DNA from: Bin87 sp965220505 | GTDB taxonomy: Bacteria; Chloroflexota; Dehalococcoidia; Lucifugimonadales; UBA3495 | Direction of reading: 5' to 3' | Assembly (NCBI GenBank): GCA_965220505.1 | Contig: CBDCQE010000001.1 | Span: forward strand, 1,302,001 to 1,366,000 | DNA length: 64,000 nt | Shown here: in pieces, positions 16,309 through 24,213 of the stretch | Position numbering within the stretch: the stretch's first letter is position 1 | Layout of the letters: every line of letters begins with the position of its first letter | The notes under the pieces: generated by a model | Database searches by the model: none | Seen by the model: the letters and a program-made list of their open reading frames with translations, nothing else | Told to the model about the DNA's origin: nothing | Made by a program: the position numbers and the translations under genes

Positions 16309-17046
16309 CTATTGTGATGCGATGGCGAGCAGGATGTCGGCCAGATCCCGGGGCGTGGTGACCATGGGATCGTGACCGGTGTCGATATGGTGTACACCCC
16401 AACCCGAGCCGGCAGCGCGCTGGGCCACGGGTTCAAAGCCTGATTCGCTGCAGAGGATGAACTCGCGGCGCAGGGCAGCAGCATCAGGATTGCCCGTTCG
16501 AACGGGCTGGGCGAAGGTGAGGGTAGGCTGGGGAGACAGCCGGGGCAGCATGAACGCCTGGTCCGATGGGTCGGTTATGGCCCAACGGCTGGCGATCTCC
16601 TCGGGTTCGGTTGGCGCGGGCATGAAAGGCGCGCCCTCCGCGATGAACCCACGGATGCGGGCGACGAACTCGGGGCCGCGGACGGCCTCGAGCTGATCAA
16701 CCATTGCCTCGCCGTCAGCGGGAGCCACACCGTTGACGTAGACCAGGGTCGAGATGCGTTCGGGAGCGAGTTCCGCGACACTGGTGATCACCATTCCCGC
16801 GTAAGCGTGACCGACGAGGATGACATCGGTCAGATCCTCAGCGTTGAGCAGTGAGGCGACGTCACGAACGTGCAGGTCGAGATTGATCGCAGCCGGCGGC
16901 AGCAGCGCCGCCAGATGCTCCCGCTCCCCCAAACCGGTCAGGCTTGGGGCCAGGACTCTATGGCCGGCCTGTCGCAACAGCGGAGCGGTCTTCCACCAGG
17001 ACCATCCACCGTGCCAGGCCCCGTGTATCAGGACGAAAGTCGCCAT
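16309..17046 (-). CDS. Alpha/beta hydrolase-fold protein lacking the nucleophile Ser
   Basis: 245 aa of the plant-esterase/hydroxynitrile-lyase-like branch (ATFVLIHGAWHGGWSWWK, LAPSLTGLGERE, DVASLLNAEDL). The nucleophile elbow, normally GHSYGG, reads GHAYAG: residue 81 is Ala instead of Ser. The C-terminal His region DTGHDPMVTTP is intact. By family knowledge a Ser-to-Ala change abolishes the classical hydrolase mechanism, so the protein may be a binding protein or use another chemistry. It follows the mycothiol-type dehydrogenase gene by 9 bp on the same strand and is probably cotranscribed. Confidence 0.85.
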   Translation of the reverse strand: MATFVLIHGAWHGGWSWWKTAPLLRQAGHRVLAPSLTGLGEREHLAALLPPAAINLDLHVRDVASLLNAEDLTDVILVGHAYAGMVITSVAELAPERISTLVYVNGVAPADGEAMVDQLEAVRGPEFVARIRGFIAEGAPFMPAPTEPEEIASRWAITDPSDQAFMLPRLSPQPTLTFAQPVRTGNPDAAALRREFILCSESGFEPVAQRAAGSGWGVHHIDTGHDPMVTTPRDLADILLAIASQ

Positions 17047-17055
17047 GGCGCGAGT

Positions 17056-18144
17056 CTACATGACCACCACGGAGCGAAGGACTTCTCCGCGCTCCATGCT
17101 GGCGAAAGCGGCCTCGACATCGCCGATACCGATGCTCTCGCTTACGAAGGCGTCCAGATCGAGCCTGCCCTGCAGGTACAGGTCGATGAGCATCGGGAAA
17201 TCGCGAGTGGGCAGACAGTCACCGTACCACGAGGACTTCAATGAACCGCCACGGCCGAACACCTCGATCAGGGGCAGTTCGATTTTCATGGTGGGATCGG
17301 GTACGCCGACCAGGACGACGGTGCCGGCCAGATCACGCGCGTAGAAGGCTTGCTCGTAGGTGGCCGGGTTGCCCACCGCCTCGATAACTACGTTGGCGCC
17401 GTTGCCGCCGGTGAGATCCCGGATCGCTTCGACCGGATCCGTGTCGGTGGAGTTGATCGTGTGTGTGGCGCCCAACTGGCGGGCCCACTCCAGCTTGCGT
17501 TCGTCGATATCGACGCCAATGATGGTGTGAGCGCCCGACAGGCGGGAGCCGGCGATGGCCGCGTTGCCCACTCCCCCGCATCCGATGACGGCGACGGAGT
17601 CGCCGCGTCCGACGTCGCCGGTGTTCATGGCGGCGCCCAGGCCAGCCATCACTCCGCAGCCGATGAGGCCGGCGGCCAGCGGGCTGGCGGACGGATCGAC
17701 CTTGACGGCCTGAAGGGCGTCGACCAGGGTCAACTCGCAAAAAGCGCCGATGCCCAGCGCGGGCGACAATGGAGAGCCGTCGGTCAGTGTCATCTTTTGC
17801 TGGGCGTTGCGGCTGGCAAAGCAGTACCACGGCCGACCCCGCAGGCACGACCGGCAATTTCCACACGGAGCCCGCCAGGCGAGGATCACGAAATCGCCGG
17901 GCGCAACGTTGGTCACGTCCGGGCCGACCTTCTCAACCACGCCGGCCGCCTCGTGGCCCAGCAGGAAGGGGAAGTCGTCGTTGATCGCTCCCTCACGGTA
18001 GTGCAGGTCGGTGTGACAGACACCGCACGCCTGCACGCGCACCAGCGCCTCGCCTTCTCCCGGATCCGGTACCAGGATGGAAACCAGTTCGACTGGAGCA
18101 CCCCGCGCCGGTGATACGACACCATGAACTTCGTTGACCGCCAT
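17056..18144 (-). CDS. S-(hydroxymethyl)mycothiol dehydrogenase-type zinc alcohol dehydrogenase
   Basis: 362 aa class III-like medium-chain dehydrogenase. Catalytic zinc ligands appear in CGVCHTDLH and GHEAAGVVE; the four structural-zinc cysteines lie in CGNCRSCLRGRPWYC. The NAD-binding GxGxxG is VIGCGGVGNAA. Segments such as NAQQKMTLTDG, GCGVMAGLGAAMNTG, SSWYGDCLPTRDFPMLIDLYLQGRLDLD are those I associate with the actinobacterial mycothiol-dependent formaldehyde dehydrogenase (TIGR03451). The reaction would oxidise S-hydroxymethylmycothiol to S-formylmycothiol during formaldehyde detoxification. No mycothiol-synthesis gene is in the window, so the natural thiol is not shown. Confidence 0.88.
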   Translation of the reverse strand: MAVNEVHGVVSPARGAPVELVSILVPDPGEGEALVRVQACGVCHTDLHYREGAINDDFPFLLGHEAAGVVEKVGPDVTNVAPGDFVILAWRAPCGNCRSCLRGRPWYCFASRNAQQKMTLTDGSPLSPALGIGAFCELTLVDALQAVKVDPSASPLAAGLIGCGVMAGLGAAMNTGDVGRGDSVAVIGCGGVGNAAIAGSRLSGAHTIIGVDIDERKLEWARQLGATHTINSTDTDPVEAIRDLTGGNGANVVIEAVGNPATYEQAFYARDLAGTVVLVGVPDPTMKIELPLIEVFGRGGSLKSSWYGDCLPTRDFPMLIDLYLQGRLDLDAFVSESIGIGDVEAAFASMERGEVLRSVVVM

Positions 18145-18193
18145 CAGTTTTCCCTCCGCTTGGGCCGAACCGGGCGGCCCGCTTAGCGGCAGG

Positions 18194-18199
18194 TATAAT
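18194..18199 (+). promoter_or_regulatory. -10 box upstream of the nucleoside hydrolase
   Basis: TATAAT, about 100 bp before the ATG at 18300; no good -35 seen. The remaining leader has no obvious structure. Confidence 0.35.
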
Positions 18200-18299
18200 G
18201 CCGCAACCGATCACGGACGTCAAAACGGGTCGCAGGGTGGTGGTCCACCACTAGCCCAGCAGGACCGTTCCATCAGCCGTCAAGGGCCTGAGAACCAAC

Positions 18300-19271
18300 A
18301 TGACGAAACGGGTAATAATCGATACGGATCCCGGTGTCGACGACTGCGCCGCCATCCTGCTGGCCCTGGCCAGCCCTGAATTGCAGGTGGACGCGCTGAC
18401 GGTGAGCTACGGCAACGGATCGATGCCGCGGTGCGCGGACAATGCCCGCAGGATCCTCGCGGCGGCCGGCCGGACAGATATTCCAGTGTATCCGGGAGCC
18501 GAGGGGCCGCTGATCCGACCTCCGATTGCCGGCTGGGCGTCGCACATCCACGGTGGCGACGCTTTGGGGGAGGTGGCCGATGAGTCCCCGTCCCTTGAGC
18601 CAGTGGAAAGCACGCCGGTGCGGCGGGCAGCGGTGGAGATTGCGGCCAGGGCACTGGACGCGCCGGGGGAGATCACGGTTCTGGCGTTGGGACGGATGAC
18701 CAACTTGGCGTTGGCCCTGCGACTGGCTCCGGAAATCGCGGACGCGTTGGCCGGCGTGGTGGTCATGGGAGGCGCAGTGAGGGTTCCCGGCAACGTTTCG
18801 CCGGTAGCGACGGCCAACATCCACGAAGACCCGGAAGCGGCGGCAATCCTTTACGACTCAGGCGTGCCGATCACTCAAGTAGGGCTGGACGTGTGCGACC
18901 GGTGCGGATTTTCGGACGAGCAGTTCGAGCGGCTGCGTGCCAGTTCCGCGCCGGCGGTGCAACTCCTCGTTTCGGCATCGGCCTACACTCGGGCTGCATA
19001 TCGACGGCTGGGTCGCTTGGCAGAAGGCGAAGCGGTGCGTTACAACGACGTGCCGGCCGTAGCCGCAGCGATTGACCCGACCTTGATGACCATGCAACGG
19101 TTGCCGGTGGCCGTCGACACGGGAAGCGACCTGACGAGAGGCCAGACGGTGGCGGACTGGTACGGGCTGACGGGCAGAGAGGCGAATGTGGACGTGTGTC
19201 TCGAAGTGGACGCTGAGCGACTGACGGACATGGTGGTGCAGCGGTTAACCAACCACCCCTGGGCAGCATAG
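18300..19271 (+). CDS. Inosine/uridine-preferring nucleoside hydrolase
   Basis: 323 aa. The calcium-binding signature VIIDTDPGVDDCAAILLAL lies at 5-23, with further family segments TVSYGNGS, VLALGRMTNLALAL, VVMGGAVRVPGN and NIHEDPEAAAIL (Asn and Asp/Glu of the ribose-binding site). Near the C-terminus YNDVPAVAAAIDP replaces the more usual HDPLAVAAAID, so the general-acid His position appears to be Asn. The enzyme splits N-glycosidic bonds of nucleosides in salvage. Monocistronic, ended by a strong hairpin. Confidence 0.92.
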   Translation: MTKRVIIDTDPGVDDCAAILLALASPELQVDALTVSYGNGSMPRCADNARRILAAAGRTDIPVYPGAEGPLIRPPIAGWASHIHGGDALGEVADESPSLEPVESTPVRRAAVEIAARALDAPGEITVLALGRMTNLALALRLAPEIADALAGVVVMGGAVRVPGNVSPVATANIHEDPEAAAILYDSGVPITQVGLDVCDRCGFSDEQFERLRASSAPAVQLLVSASAYTRAAYRRLGRLAEGEAVRYNDVPAVAAAIDPTLMTMQRLPVAVDTGSDLTRGQTVADWYGLTGREANVDVCLEVDAERLTDMVVQRLTNHPWAA

Positions 19272-19301
19272 CGGAACAGCCGCCCGGAACGAGCAACGAA
19301 A

Positions 19302-19326
19302 AGGGGCGACCGAGACGGTCGCCCCT
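19302..19326. terminator. Bidirectional hairpin terminator
   Basis: AGGGGCGACCG (19302-19312), 3-base loop, CGGTCGCCCCT (19316-19326). AAA on one flank and GAGTTT on the other. Between convergent genes. Confidence 0.82.
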
Positions 19327-19350
19327 GAGTTTCAAGTGGTGGTCGGCGGA

Positions 19351-19824
19351 TCAGCCCAGAGCGGCAACGGCGGCCTTGACTTCATCGTAATTTGGCTCGT
19401 TGACCGGCGCGTCCGCGACCCAGTGGTAGCGGACGATGCCCTCGGCGTCGACGATGGTCACCGCTCGCTTGGCGGCAACGTAGCCCTCCATGCCCGCGAG
19501 ACCAGGCAGGGCAACGTCGTAAGCGTTTACCACCTCACGGTTGTAGTCGCTCAGGAACGTGTAGTTGACGTCGTTGGCCGCTTTCCAGGCAGCCTGGGCA
19601 AAGGGCGGGTCCACGGTGATGCCGATAACCTCGGCGTTCATGTTCTGGAACTCGCCGATGCTGTCGCGCAAGGTGCACATTTCGGTGGTGCAAACGCCGG
19701 TGAAGGCGCCCGGGAAGAAGGCGAGCACCACGTTCTTGCCGCGGTAGTCGCTCAAGCTATGGCGCGTGGCGGGGTTTTCGTGCAGGGTGAAATCGGGAGC
19801 GGGCTGACCGACGGTGATAGCCAT
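19351..19824 (-). CDS. Peroxiredoxin (AhpE/BCP-like thiol peroxidase)
   Basis: 157 aa from ATG 19824, with AGGAGG seven bases upstream. Thioredoxin-like fold with FFPGAFTGVCTTEMC, in which the Cys after FTGV is the peroxidatic Cys and Cys+5 a possible resolving Cys. Later segments GITVDPPFAQAAW, FLSDYNREVVNAYDV and RAVTIVDAEGIVRYHWV fit the AhpE/one-Cys group. It reduces hydroperoxides in the cytosol. Confidence 0.93.
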   Translation of the reverse strand: MAITVGQPAPDFTLHENPATRHSLSDYRGKNVVLAFFPGAFTGVCTTEMCTLRDSIGEFQNMNAEVIGITVDPPFAQAAWKAANDVNYTFLSDYNREVVNAYDVALPGLAGMEGYVAAKRAVTIVDAEGIVRYHWVADAPVNEPNYDEVKAAVAALG

Positions 19825-19990
19825 CAAGGAACCTCCTGGGTGGTGACAAATAATGGGCTGGTGGGAGTGTCGCGGACCGCGGGAGAACAGGTCTGGAGAA
19901 ACGACGCGAGCATCTTATCATAACGGCCCGCACTCCCACGTTTACGGGGCCGTGCTAAACTGGCCACCACCCAAACCCGGAGCTATCACC

Positions 19991-21592
19991 ATGTTTTTCA
20001 ACTCACGTCGTTCCACGATACACGCCACCCACGGGATGGTTGCCACCAGCCAACCTCTGGCGGCGATGGCCGGCCTCCGGGTCCTGATGGACGGGGGCAA
20101 CGCCGTTGACGCGGCGGTGGCGACGGCGGCGACGCTGAACGTCGTGGAGCCGATGTCGACGGGGGTCGGCGGCGACGTGTTCGCGCTGATGTGGAAAGCG
20201 GCGGACCGGAAGGTAACGGCGCTGAACGGCAGCGGCCGGGCTCCTCGGGCCGCGTCGATTGACGACCTGCACGCCAAGGGTCACAATCGGATGCCGGCGT
20301 TCGGCCCACTGTCGATATCGGTTCCGGGGACGGTGCACGGCTGGGAGGTACTGCTGGAGTCCGAGGGTACGATCAGCCTGGCTGAGGCGTTGGCGCCGGC
20401 CATCGATTACGCGGAGAACGGCTTTCCGGTCAGCGACATCATCGGGTTCCAATGGAAGCAGCAGGAGGACAAACTGGCCGCGCTGCCCTCGGGGCAGGAG
20501 TTGCTGGTGAACGGGCGCGCCCCTCGTGAAGGAGAAATGATGCGGCTGCCCACCCTGGCCGGCACGCTGCGGGCAGTTGCCGAGGGCGGAAGCGAGGCGT
20601 TCTACACCGGGCCGATAGCGTCGGCCATGGCGCAGTTCGTCCAGGAGCAGGGCGGCTGGCTGGCGGAGGACGACCTCGAGTCGCACCACTCGGACTGGGA
20701 CGAGCCCATCAAGACTGACTACCGGGGGGTCATGTGCTGGGAGTGTCCGCCGAACGGACAGGGGATCGTGGCGCTGGAGGCGTTGAACATCGTCGAGGGA
20801 TTCGACATTGCCGGAATGGGTCCGCAGAGCGCGGAGCGCTACCACCACCTGATCGAAGCCACCCGGCTGGGGTTCGCGGATGCATTCGAGTACCTGGCCG
20901 ATCCGCGCTGTGCTGACGTACCCACTGAAATGTGGACGTCCAAAGAGTACGCGAAAGGCCGGCGCGGCCTGATCAACCCGGAGCGGGCGATGGACACCGC
21001 GCCCTACGGAAAGATGGTTCCGGGCAGCGACACCGTATACATCAGCGTGGTCGATGGCGCGGGCAACGCCTGCTCGCTGATCAACAGTGTTTTCGCCAAT
21101 TTCGGCTCGGGCCTGGTCGTTCCCGGCACCGGGATCGTGATGCACAACCGCGCGTCGTTGTTCAACGTGCGGCCCGGACATGCCAACTCGCTGGAGGGCG
21201 GAAAACGGCCGTTCCACACCATTATCCCGGCCATGGCGACACGGGACGACGAACTGTGGCTGAGCTACGGCGTCATGGGCGGGTTCATGCAGCCCCAGGG
21301 TCACCTGCAGGTGATCTCCAACATGGTGGACTTCGGCATGGACGCCCAGGGAGCCCTGGACTCCCTGCGGTTCCAGGTGGCCGGCGACTCCGTGTGGCTG
21401 GAAGGGGATGTGGACGACTCGGTAGTGATGGGCCTGCACCAGCGGGGCCACCGGGTCAACGTGATGCACGGGCCCCAGCGCGGCGGAGCCGGCGGCATGG
21501 GCGGCGGTCAGGCGATCACCCGGGACCCCGAGTCCGGCGTGCTGAGCGGCGGCAGCGAACCCCGCAAGGACGGAGCGGCCGTCGGCTGGTAA
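19991..21592 (+). CDS. ggt: Gamma-glutamyltransferase family protein
   Basis: 533 aa from ATG 19991 (the open frame upstream includes promoter-like sequence). N-terminal-nucleophile hydrolase. Landmarks are MDGGNAVDAAVATAATLNVVEP, TGVGGDVFALMW, SISVPGTVHGWEVL, and the autoprocessing site DTVYISVVDGAGNA, where Thr aligns with the catalytic Thr (Thr391 of E. coli GGT). Then comes GSGLVVPGTGIVMHNR. The C-terminus has GGAGGMGGGQAI. No signal peptide is seen, so it may act in the cytosol; some relatives hydrolyse other gamma-glutamyl or cephalosporin-type amides. Substrate not decided. Confidence 0.92.
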   Translation: MFFNSRRSTIHATHGMVATSQPLAAMAGLRVLMDGGNAVDAAVATAATLNVVEPMSTGVGGDVFALMWKAADRKVTALNGSGRAPRAASIDDLHAKGHNRMPAFGPLSISVPGTVHGWEVLLESEGTISLAEALAPAIDYAENGFPVSDIIGFQWKQQEDKLAALPSGQELLVNGRAPREGEMMRLPTLAGTLRAVAEGGSEAFYTGPIASAMAQFVQEQGGWLAEDDLESHHSDWDEPIKTDYRGVMCWECPPNGQGIVALEALNIVEGFDIAGMGPQSAERYHHLIEATRLGFADAFEYLADPRCADVPTEMWTSKEYAKGRRGLINPERAMDTAPYGKMVPGSDTVYISVVDGAGNACSLINSVFANFGSGLVVPGTGIVMHNRASLFNVRPGHANSLEGGKRPFHTIIPAMATRDDELWLSYGVMGGFMQPQGHLQVISNMVDFGMDAQGALDSLRFQVAGDSVWLEGDVDDSVVMGLHQRGHRVNVMHGPQRGGAGGMGGGQAITRDPESGVLSGGSEPRKDGAAVGW

Positions 21593-21976
21593 TTACTGGG
21601 ACAACCAGCGGCGAAAACGCTGCCAGGCTCCCCGGGGCTCCGGCTCGATGGGACGGCCGCGCCAATATTGTTGCTGCCGGTTGCCCATGCGCCGGAAGAA
21701 CATCCACGCCACCGCGGCGGCCATCAGCACGAGACCGGCCAAAGACAGCCACGGTAACCTGACTAGGAACAGGCCGATGAGGGCCAGCACACCGCCGGCG
21801 ACGGCGAGCTTGGTCGGAGAGATGAAAGCCTTGGGTCGGCGCGGCCGCGGAGTGAACGGAGACGGTTGGTCATCCAGAGGCGGAGGAGCATCGGCCGGCG
21901 CTGGCGTGGGCTCGGGCGCGTCCGATTCCAGCTCGTTGAGCAACTGCTCGATTTCCTGTTCGTAACGGTCTTTCAT
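21593..21976 (-). CDS. Small two-helix membrane protein
   Basis: 127 aa. An acidic N-terminal helix (MKDRYEQEIEQLLNEL) leads into a Pro-rich linker (about 20-50), then two closely spaced transmembrane segments (about 55-72 and 75-92) separated by RLPW, and a basic C-terminus (FFRRMGNRQQQYWRGRP). Both termini are probably cytosolic. No recognised family. A TATAAT (22023-22028 on the minus strand) lies about 47 bp upstream. It directly abuts the convergent GGT gene with no spacer. Confidence 0.7.
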   Translation of the reverse strand: MKDRYEQEIEQLLNELESDAPEPTPAPADAPPPLDDQPSPFTPRPRRPKAFISPTKLAVAGGVLALIGLFLVRLPWLSLAGLVLMAAAVAWMFFRRMGNRQQQYWRGRPIEPEPRGAWQRFRRWLSQ

Positions 21977-22022
21977 CTTCGCACCTACCCCTGACTGCAG
22001 CGGAACCGGACATCTGGCTCGG

Positions 22023-22028
22023 ATTATA
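22023..22028 (-). promoter_or_regulatory. -10 box for the two-helix membrane protein gene
   Basis: Minus strand TATAAT, with a weak TTACTT 17 bases upstream. Confidence 0.4.
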
Positions 22029-22194
22029 GCGTTTACGGGGCGCGGAAGTAAGCGAGCGTTCGCCGTAAGGATTGATTGGCGCCGACCGGCACAGGCGACC
22101 GCCTTTTCGTGCCCGTTCCGGATCGGTCAGAGGGATGTGCTAGGATATTGCGGCCAAGGGCAGGGCGGAACTGCCGGCAAAGGAGACACACATC

Positions 22195-22920
22195 ATGGCG
22201 AATACCCCGTTGGGGCTGGACATCAGGGCCTGCATCTTTGACGTTTTCGGCACGGTGGTCGACTGGCGGTCGAGCATCACTGAGCAGTGCGCTAACATGG
22301 GGCGGATCAAGGGGATCGAACGGGACTGGGGCGCGTTCGCGGACGCGTGGCGCAGCAAGTACGGCCCTTACATGAACAAGGTGCGAACCGGCGAACTGCC
22401 GTGGACCAACCTGGACGCGCTGCACCGCATGTCTCTGGACGAGGTGCTGGACGAATACGAGATCAGCGGCTTGAACGACGACGAGAAGATGGAAGTGACC
22501 TACTTCTGGCACAACCTCCGTCCCTGGTCCGACAGCGTGCCCGGCCTCTATCGGCTCAAGAACAGGTTCGTGATCGCGCCCATGTCCAACGGCAACATCG
22601 CGCTGATGACCAACATGGCCAAGAACGGCGGGATGCCCTGGGACTGCATCCTGGGCGCCGAGGTGGCGCAGCACTACAAGCCCGACCCGGAAAGCTACGG
22701 GACGGCGGTCAAGTTGCTGGGCCTGAAACCGGAGCAGGTAATGATGGTAGCGGCGCACCAAGGCGACCTGCTGGCGTCGGCCAAGGTTGGCCTGCGCACC
22801 GGATTCGTGCCGCGCCCCCGGGAGCACGGGCCGGACCGCACGCCGGACCCGACACCGGACCCGTCGTTCAACGTGGTGGCCGACAGTTTCGTGGACCTGG
22901 CGGCCAAGCTGGGAGCGTAA
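22195..22920 (+). CDS. Haloacid dehalogenase type II family hydrolase
   Basis: 241 aa from ATG 22195 with a GGAG site. The HAD motif I is CIFDVFGTVVDW (nucleophile Asp16); motif II is APMSNGN; the conserved Lys is in AQHYKPDPESYG; motif III is MMVAAHQGDLLASAKVGLRTGFV. The FDVFGTVVDW sequence and cap-domain layout match L-2-haloacid dehalogenase (type II) proteins. Whether it removes halogen or phosphate is not settled. A TAGGAT -10-like box lies at 22141-22146. Confidence 0.88.
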   Translation: MANTPLGLDIRACIFDVFGTVVDWRSSITEQCANMGRIKGIERDWGAFADAWRSKYGPYMNKVRTGELPWTNLDALHRMSLDEVLDEYEISGLNDDEKMEVTYFWHNLRPWSDSVPGLYRLKNRFVIAPMSNGNIALMTNMAKNGGMPWDCILGAEVAQHYKPDPESYGTAVKLLGLKPEQVMMVAAHQGDLLASAKVGLRTGFVPRPREHGPDRTPDPTPDPSFNVVADSFVDLAAKLGA

Positions 22921-22950
22921 TGCTCAAGCGGCCATAACCACCAAGATGCG

Positions 22951-22972
22951 GGGGCGAATGATCATTCGCCCC
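22951..22972. terminator. Perfect 22-bp palindrome, probable bidirectional terminator
   Basis: GGGGCGAATGA followed by its exact reverse complement. It overlaps the last base of the convergent LLM gene's stop codon. Related copies lie at 34734-34757 and 48857-48880. Confidence 0.75.
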
Positions 22973-24006
22973 TAATCGGTTAACGGTTCCAGACCGCAAA
23001 CCTCGGCGACCAATTCGTAGGAGCGAACGCGGTCGGCATAGTGGTAGCAGATAGTGACGACGCTGAGGTCCGGGGTCTGGTAGTCTTCGGCGACCTTTTC
23101 CAGCCCGATTTTGACCTGCTCGGGATCGCCGTCGACGCAATTGCGGCTGTACTGCTGAATGAACTGCCATTCGTTGGCGAGGTACTTGTAGCTGGCCGCC
23201 AGGTCCGGGTGGGGGATGCCTTTGGCCCGGCCGGTGACCGACCGGAGGCGACCCAGGTTCCGGCTGGATGCGATGCGGCGAGCCTCCTCCTCGGTGTCGG
23301 CGCACAGCACCTGGACGCCCACGTTGACCAACGGTTCCGAGAAGTATTCCGACGCCTCAAAGTTCTGCCGGTAGGATTCGACGATCTGGGGGCCATCGGT
23401 GGCGCCCATCCCGAAGAAGTGAGCGTAGGCGAAGGGCAGGCCCATCTTGGCGGCCATGAAAGCCGATTCGTAGCGGGAACCGAGGAGCCAGACATTGGGA
23501 GCGGTCTCGGACTCCTCCGGGGCGGCCAGCACTTCGTTGAAGGGATGGTCATCGGGCTGGGTATCGTTCAGGTAGTTGATTACGTCGCGGACCTGCTGGG
23601 GGAAGTGCCGAACGTCTTTGGGCATGCTGGGGTAGGCCAGGGCGGCGGCGGTGATCTGGTCGCTGCCGGGAGCACGCCCGATACCCAGGTCGATGCGGTC
23701 CGGGTAGAGCGAGTCCAGGATACGGAAGGTCTCGGCGACCTTGAGCGCGCTGTAGTGGGGCAGCATCACGCCGCCGGAACCGACGCGGATGCTCCGGGTG
23801 TGGGCGGCGATCTGGCCGACCATCACCTCGGGGGCCGTGCCGGCGAAGTTGGGCAGGTTGTGATGCTCTGCCACCCAGTAACGCTGGTATCCCATCTGCT
23901 CGGTGGCAACGGCGAGCTGGATGGTTTCCCGCAGCGCGACACCGGCGTTGCTGCCCTCTCGCATGGGCGATTGATCAACCACGCTCAGTTGCAATTTCTG
24001 GCTCAA
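22972..24006 (-). CDS. LLM class flavin-dependent oxidoreductase (LuxA-like)
   Basis: 344 aa if started at TTG 24006, which follows GGGGGA; the open frame continues to TTG 24051. The core begins LQLSVVDQSPMREG, the start typical of the LuxA-like, MsnO8-type group. Further landmarks are YWVAEHHNLPNFAGTAPEV, RIRVGSGGVMLPHYSALKVAETFRILDSLYP-type barrel segment, DLGIGRAPGSDQ and WLLGSRYESAFMAAKMGLPFAYAHFF. An FMN-dependent oxidoreductase of unknown substrate, divergent from pstC. Confidence 0.9.
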   Translation of the reverse strand: MSQKLQLSVVDQSPMREGSNAGVALRETIQLAVATEQMGYQRYWVAEHHNLPNFAGTAPEVMVGQIAAHTRSIRVGSGGVMLPHYSALKVAETFRILDSLYPDRIDLGIGRAPGSDQITAAALAYPSMPKDVRHFPQQVRDVINYLNDTQPDDHPFNEVLAAPEESETAPNVWLLGSRYESAFMAAKMGLPFAYAHFFGMGATDGPQIVESYRQNFEASEYFSEPLVNVGVQVLCADTEEEARRIASSRNLGRLRSVTGRAKGIPHPDLAASYKYLANEWQFIQQYSRNCVDGDPEQVKIGLEKVAEDYQTPDLSVVTICYHYADRVRSYELVAEVCGLEPLTD

Positions 24007-24091
24007 ACCGTCCCCCAAACCAAAGGCGGCGCCGTGTCGAACCCGCCGCAAATTTCGGGGCGCCGCATAGTTGTTATCGCGGTTGCGCGGG

Positions 24092-24120
24092 TTGCCGGCG
24101 GGTGCCGGCTAGCCTATTAT
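24092..24120 (+). promoter_or_regulatory. Promoter of the pst-phoU operon
   Basis: TTGCCG (24092-24097), 17-base spacer, TATTAT (24115-24120). I see no clear PHO-box repeat in the 162-bp intergenic region. Confidence 0.5.
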
Positions 24121-24213
24121 AGACTGGTGAAAGAAAGAAAGTAGCGGCCAATATTTTACTGCGTCGGGCGCTGGAATTCCGGATTTGATCGCAGCGCCAC
24201 AGGGTGAACCGCT

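Noticed and set aside
20003..21469. 488-codon minus-strand frame opposite the gamma-glutamyltransferase gene
   Set aside because: Antisense mirror of a well-conserved enzyme; sequence is low-information and His/Arg/Val-rich.
22951..22972. Palindromes as insertion-sequence ends
   Set aside because: No transposase, target duplication or paired copy with cargo in the window; terminator or REP-like use fits better.
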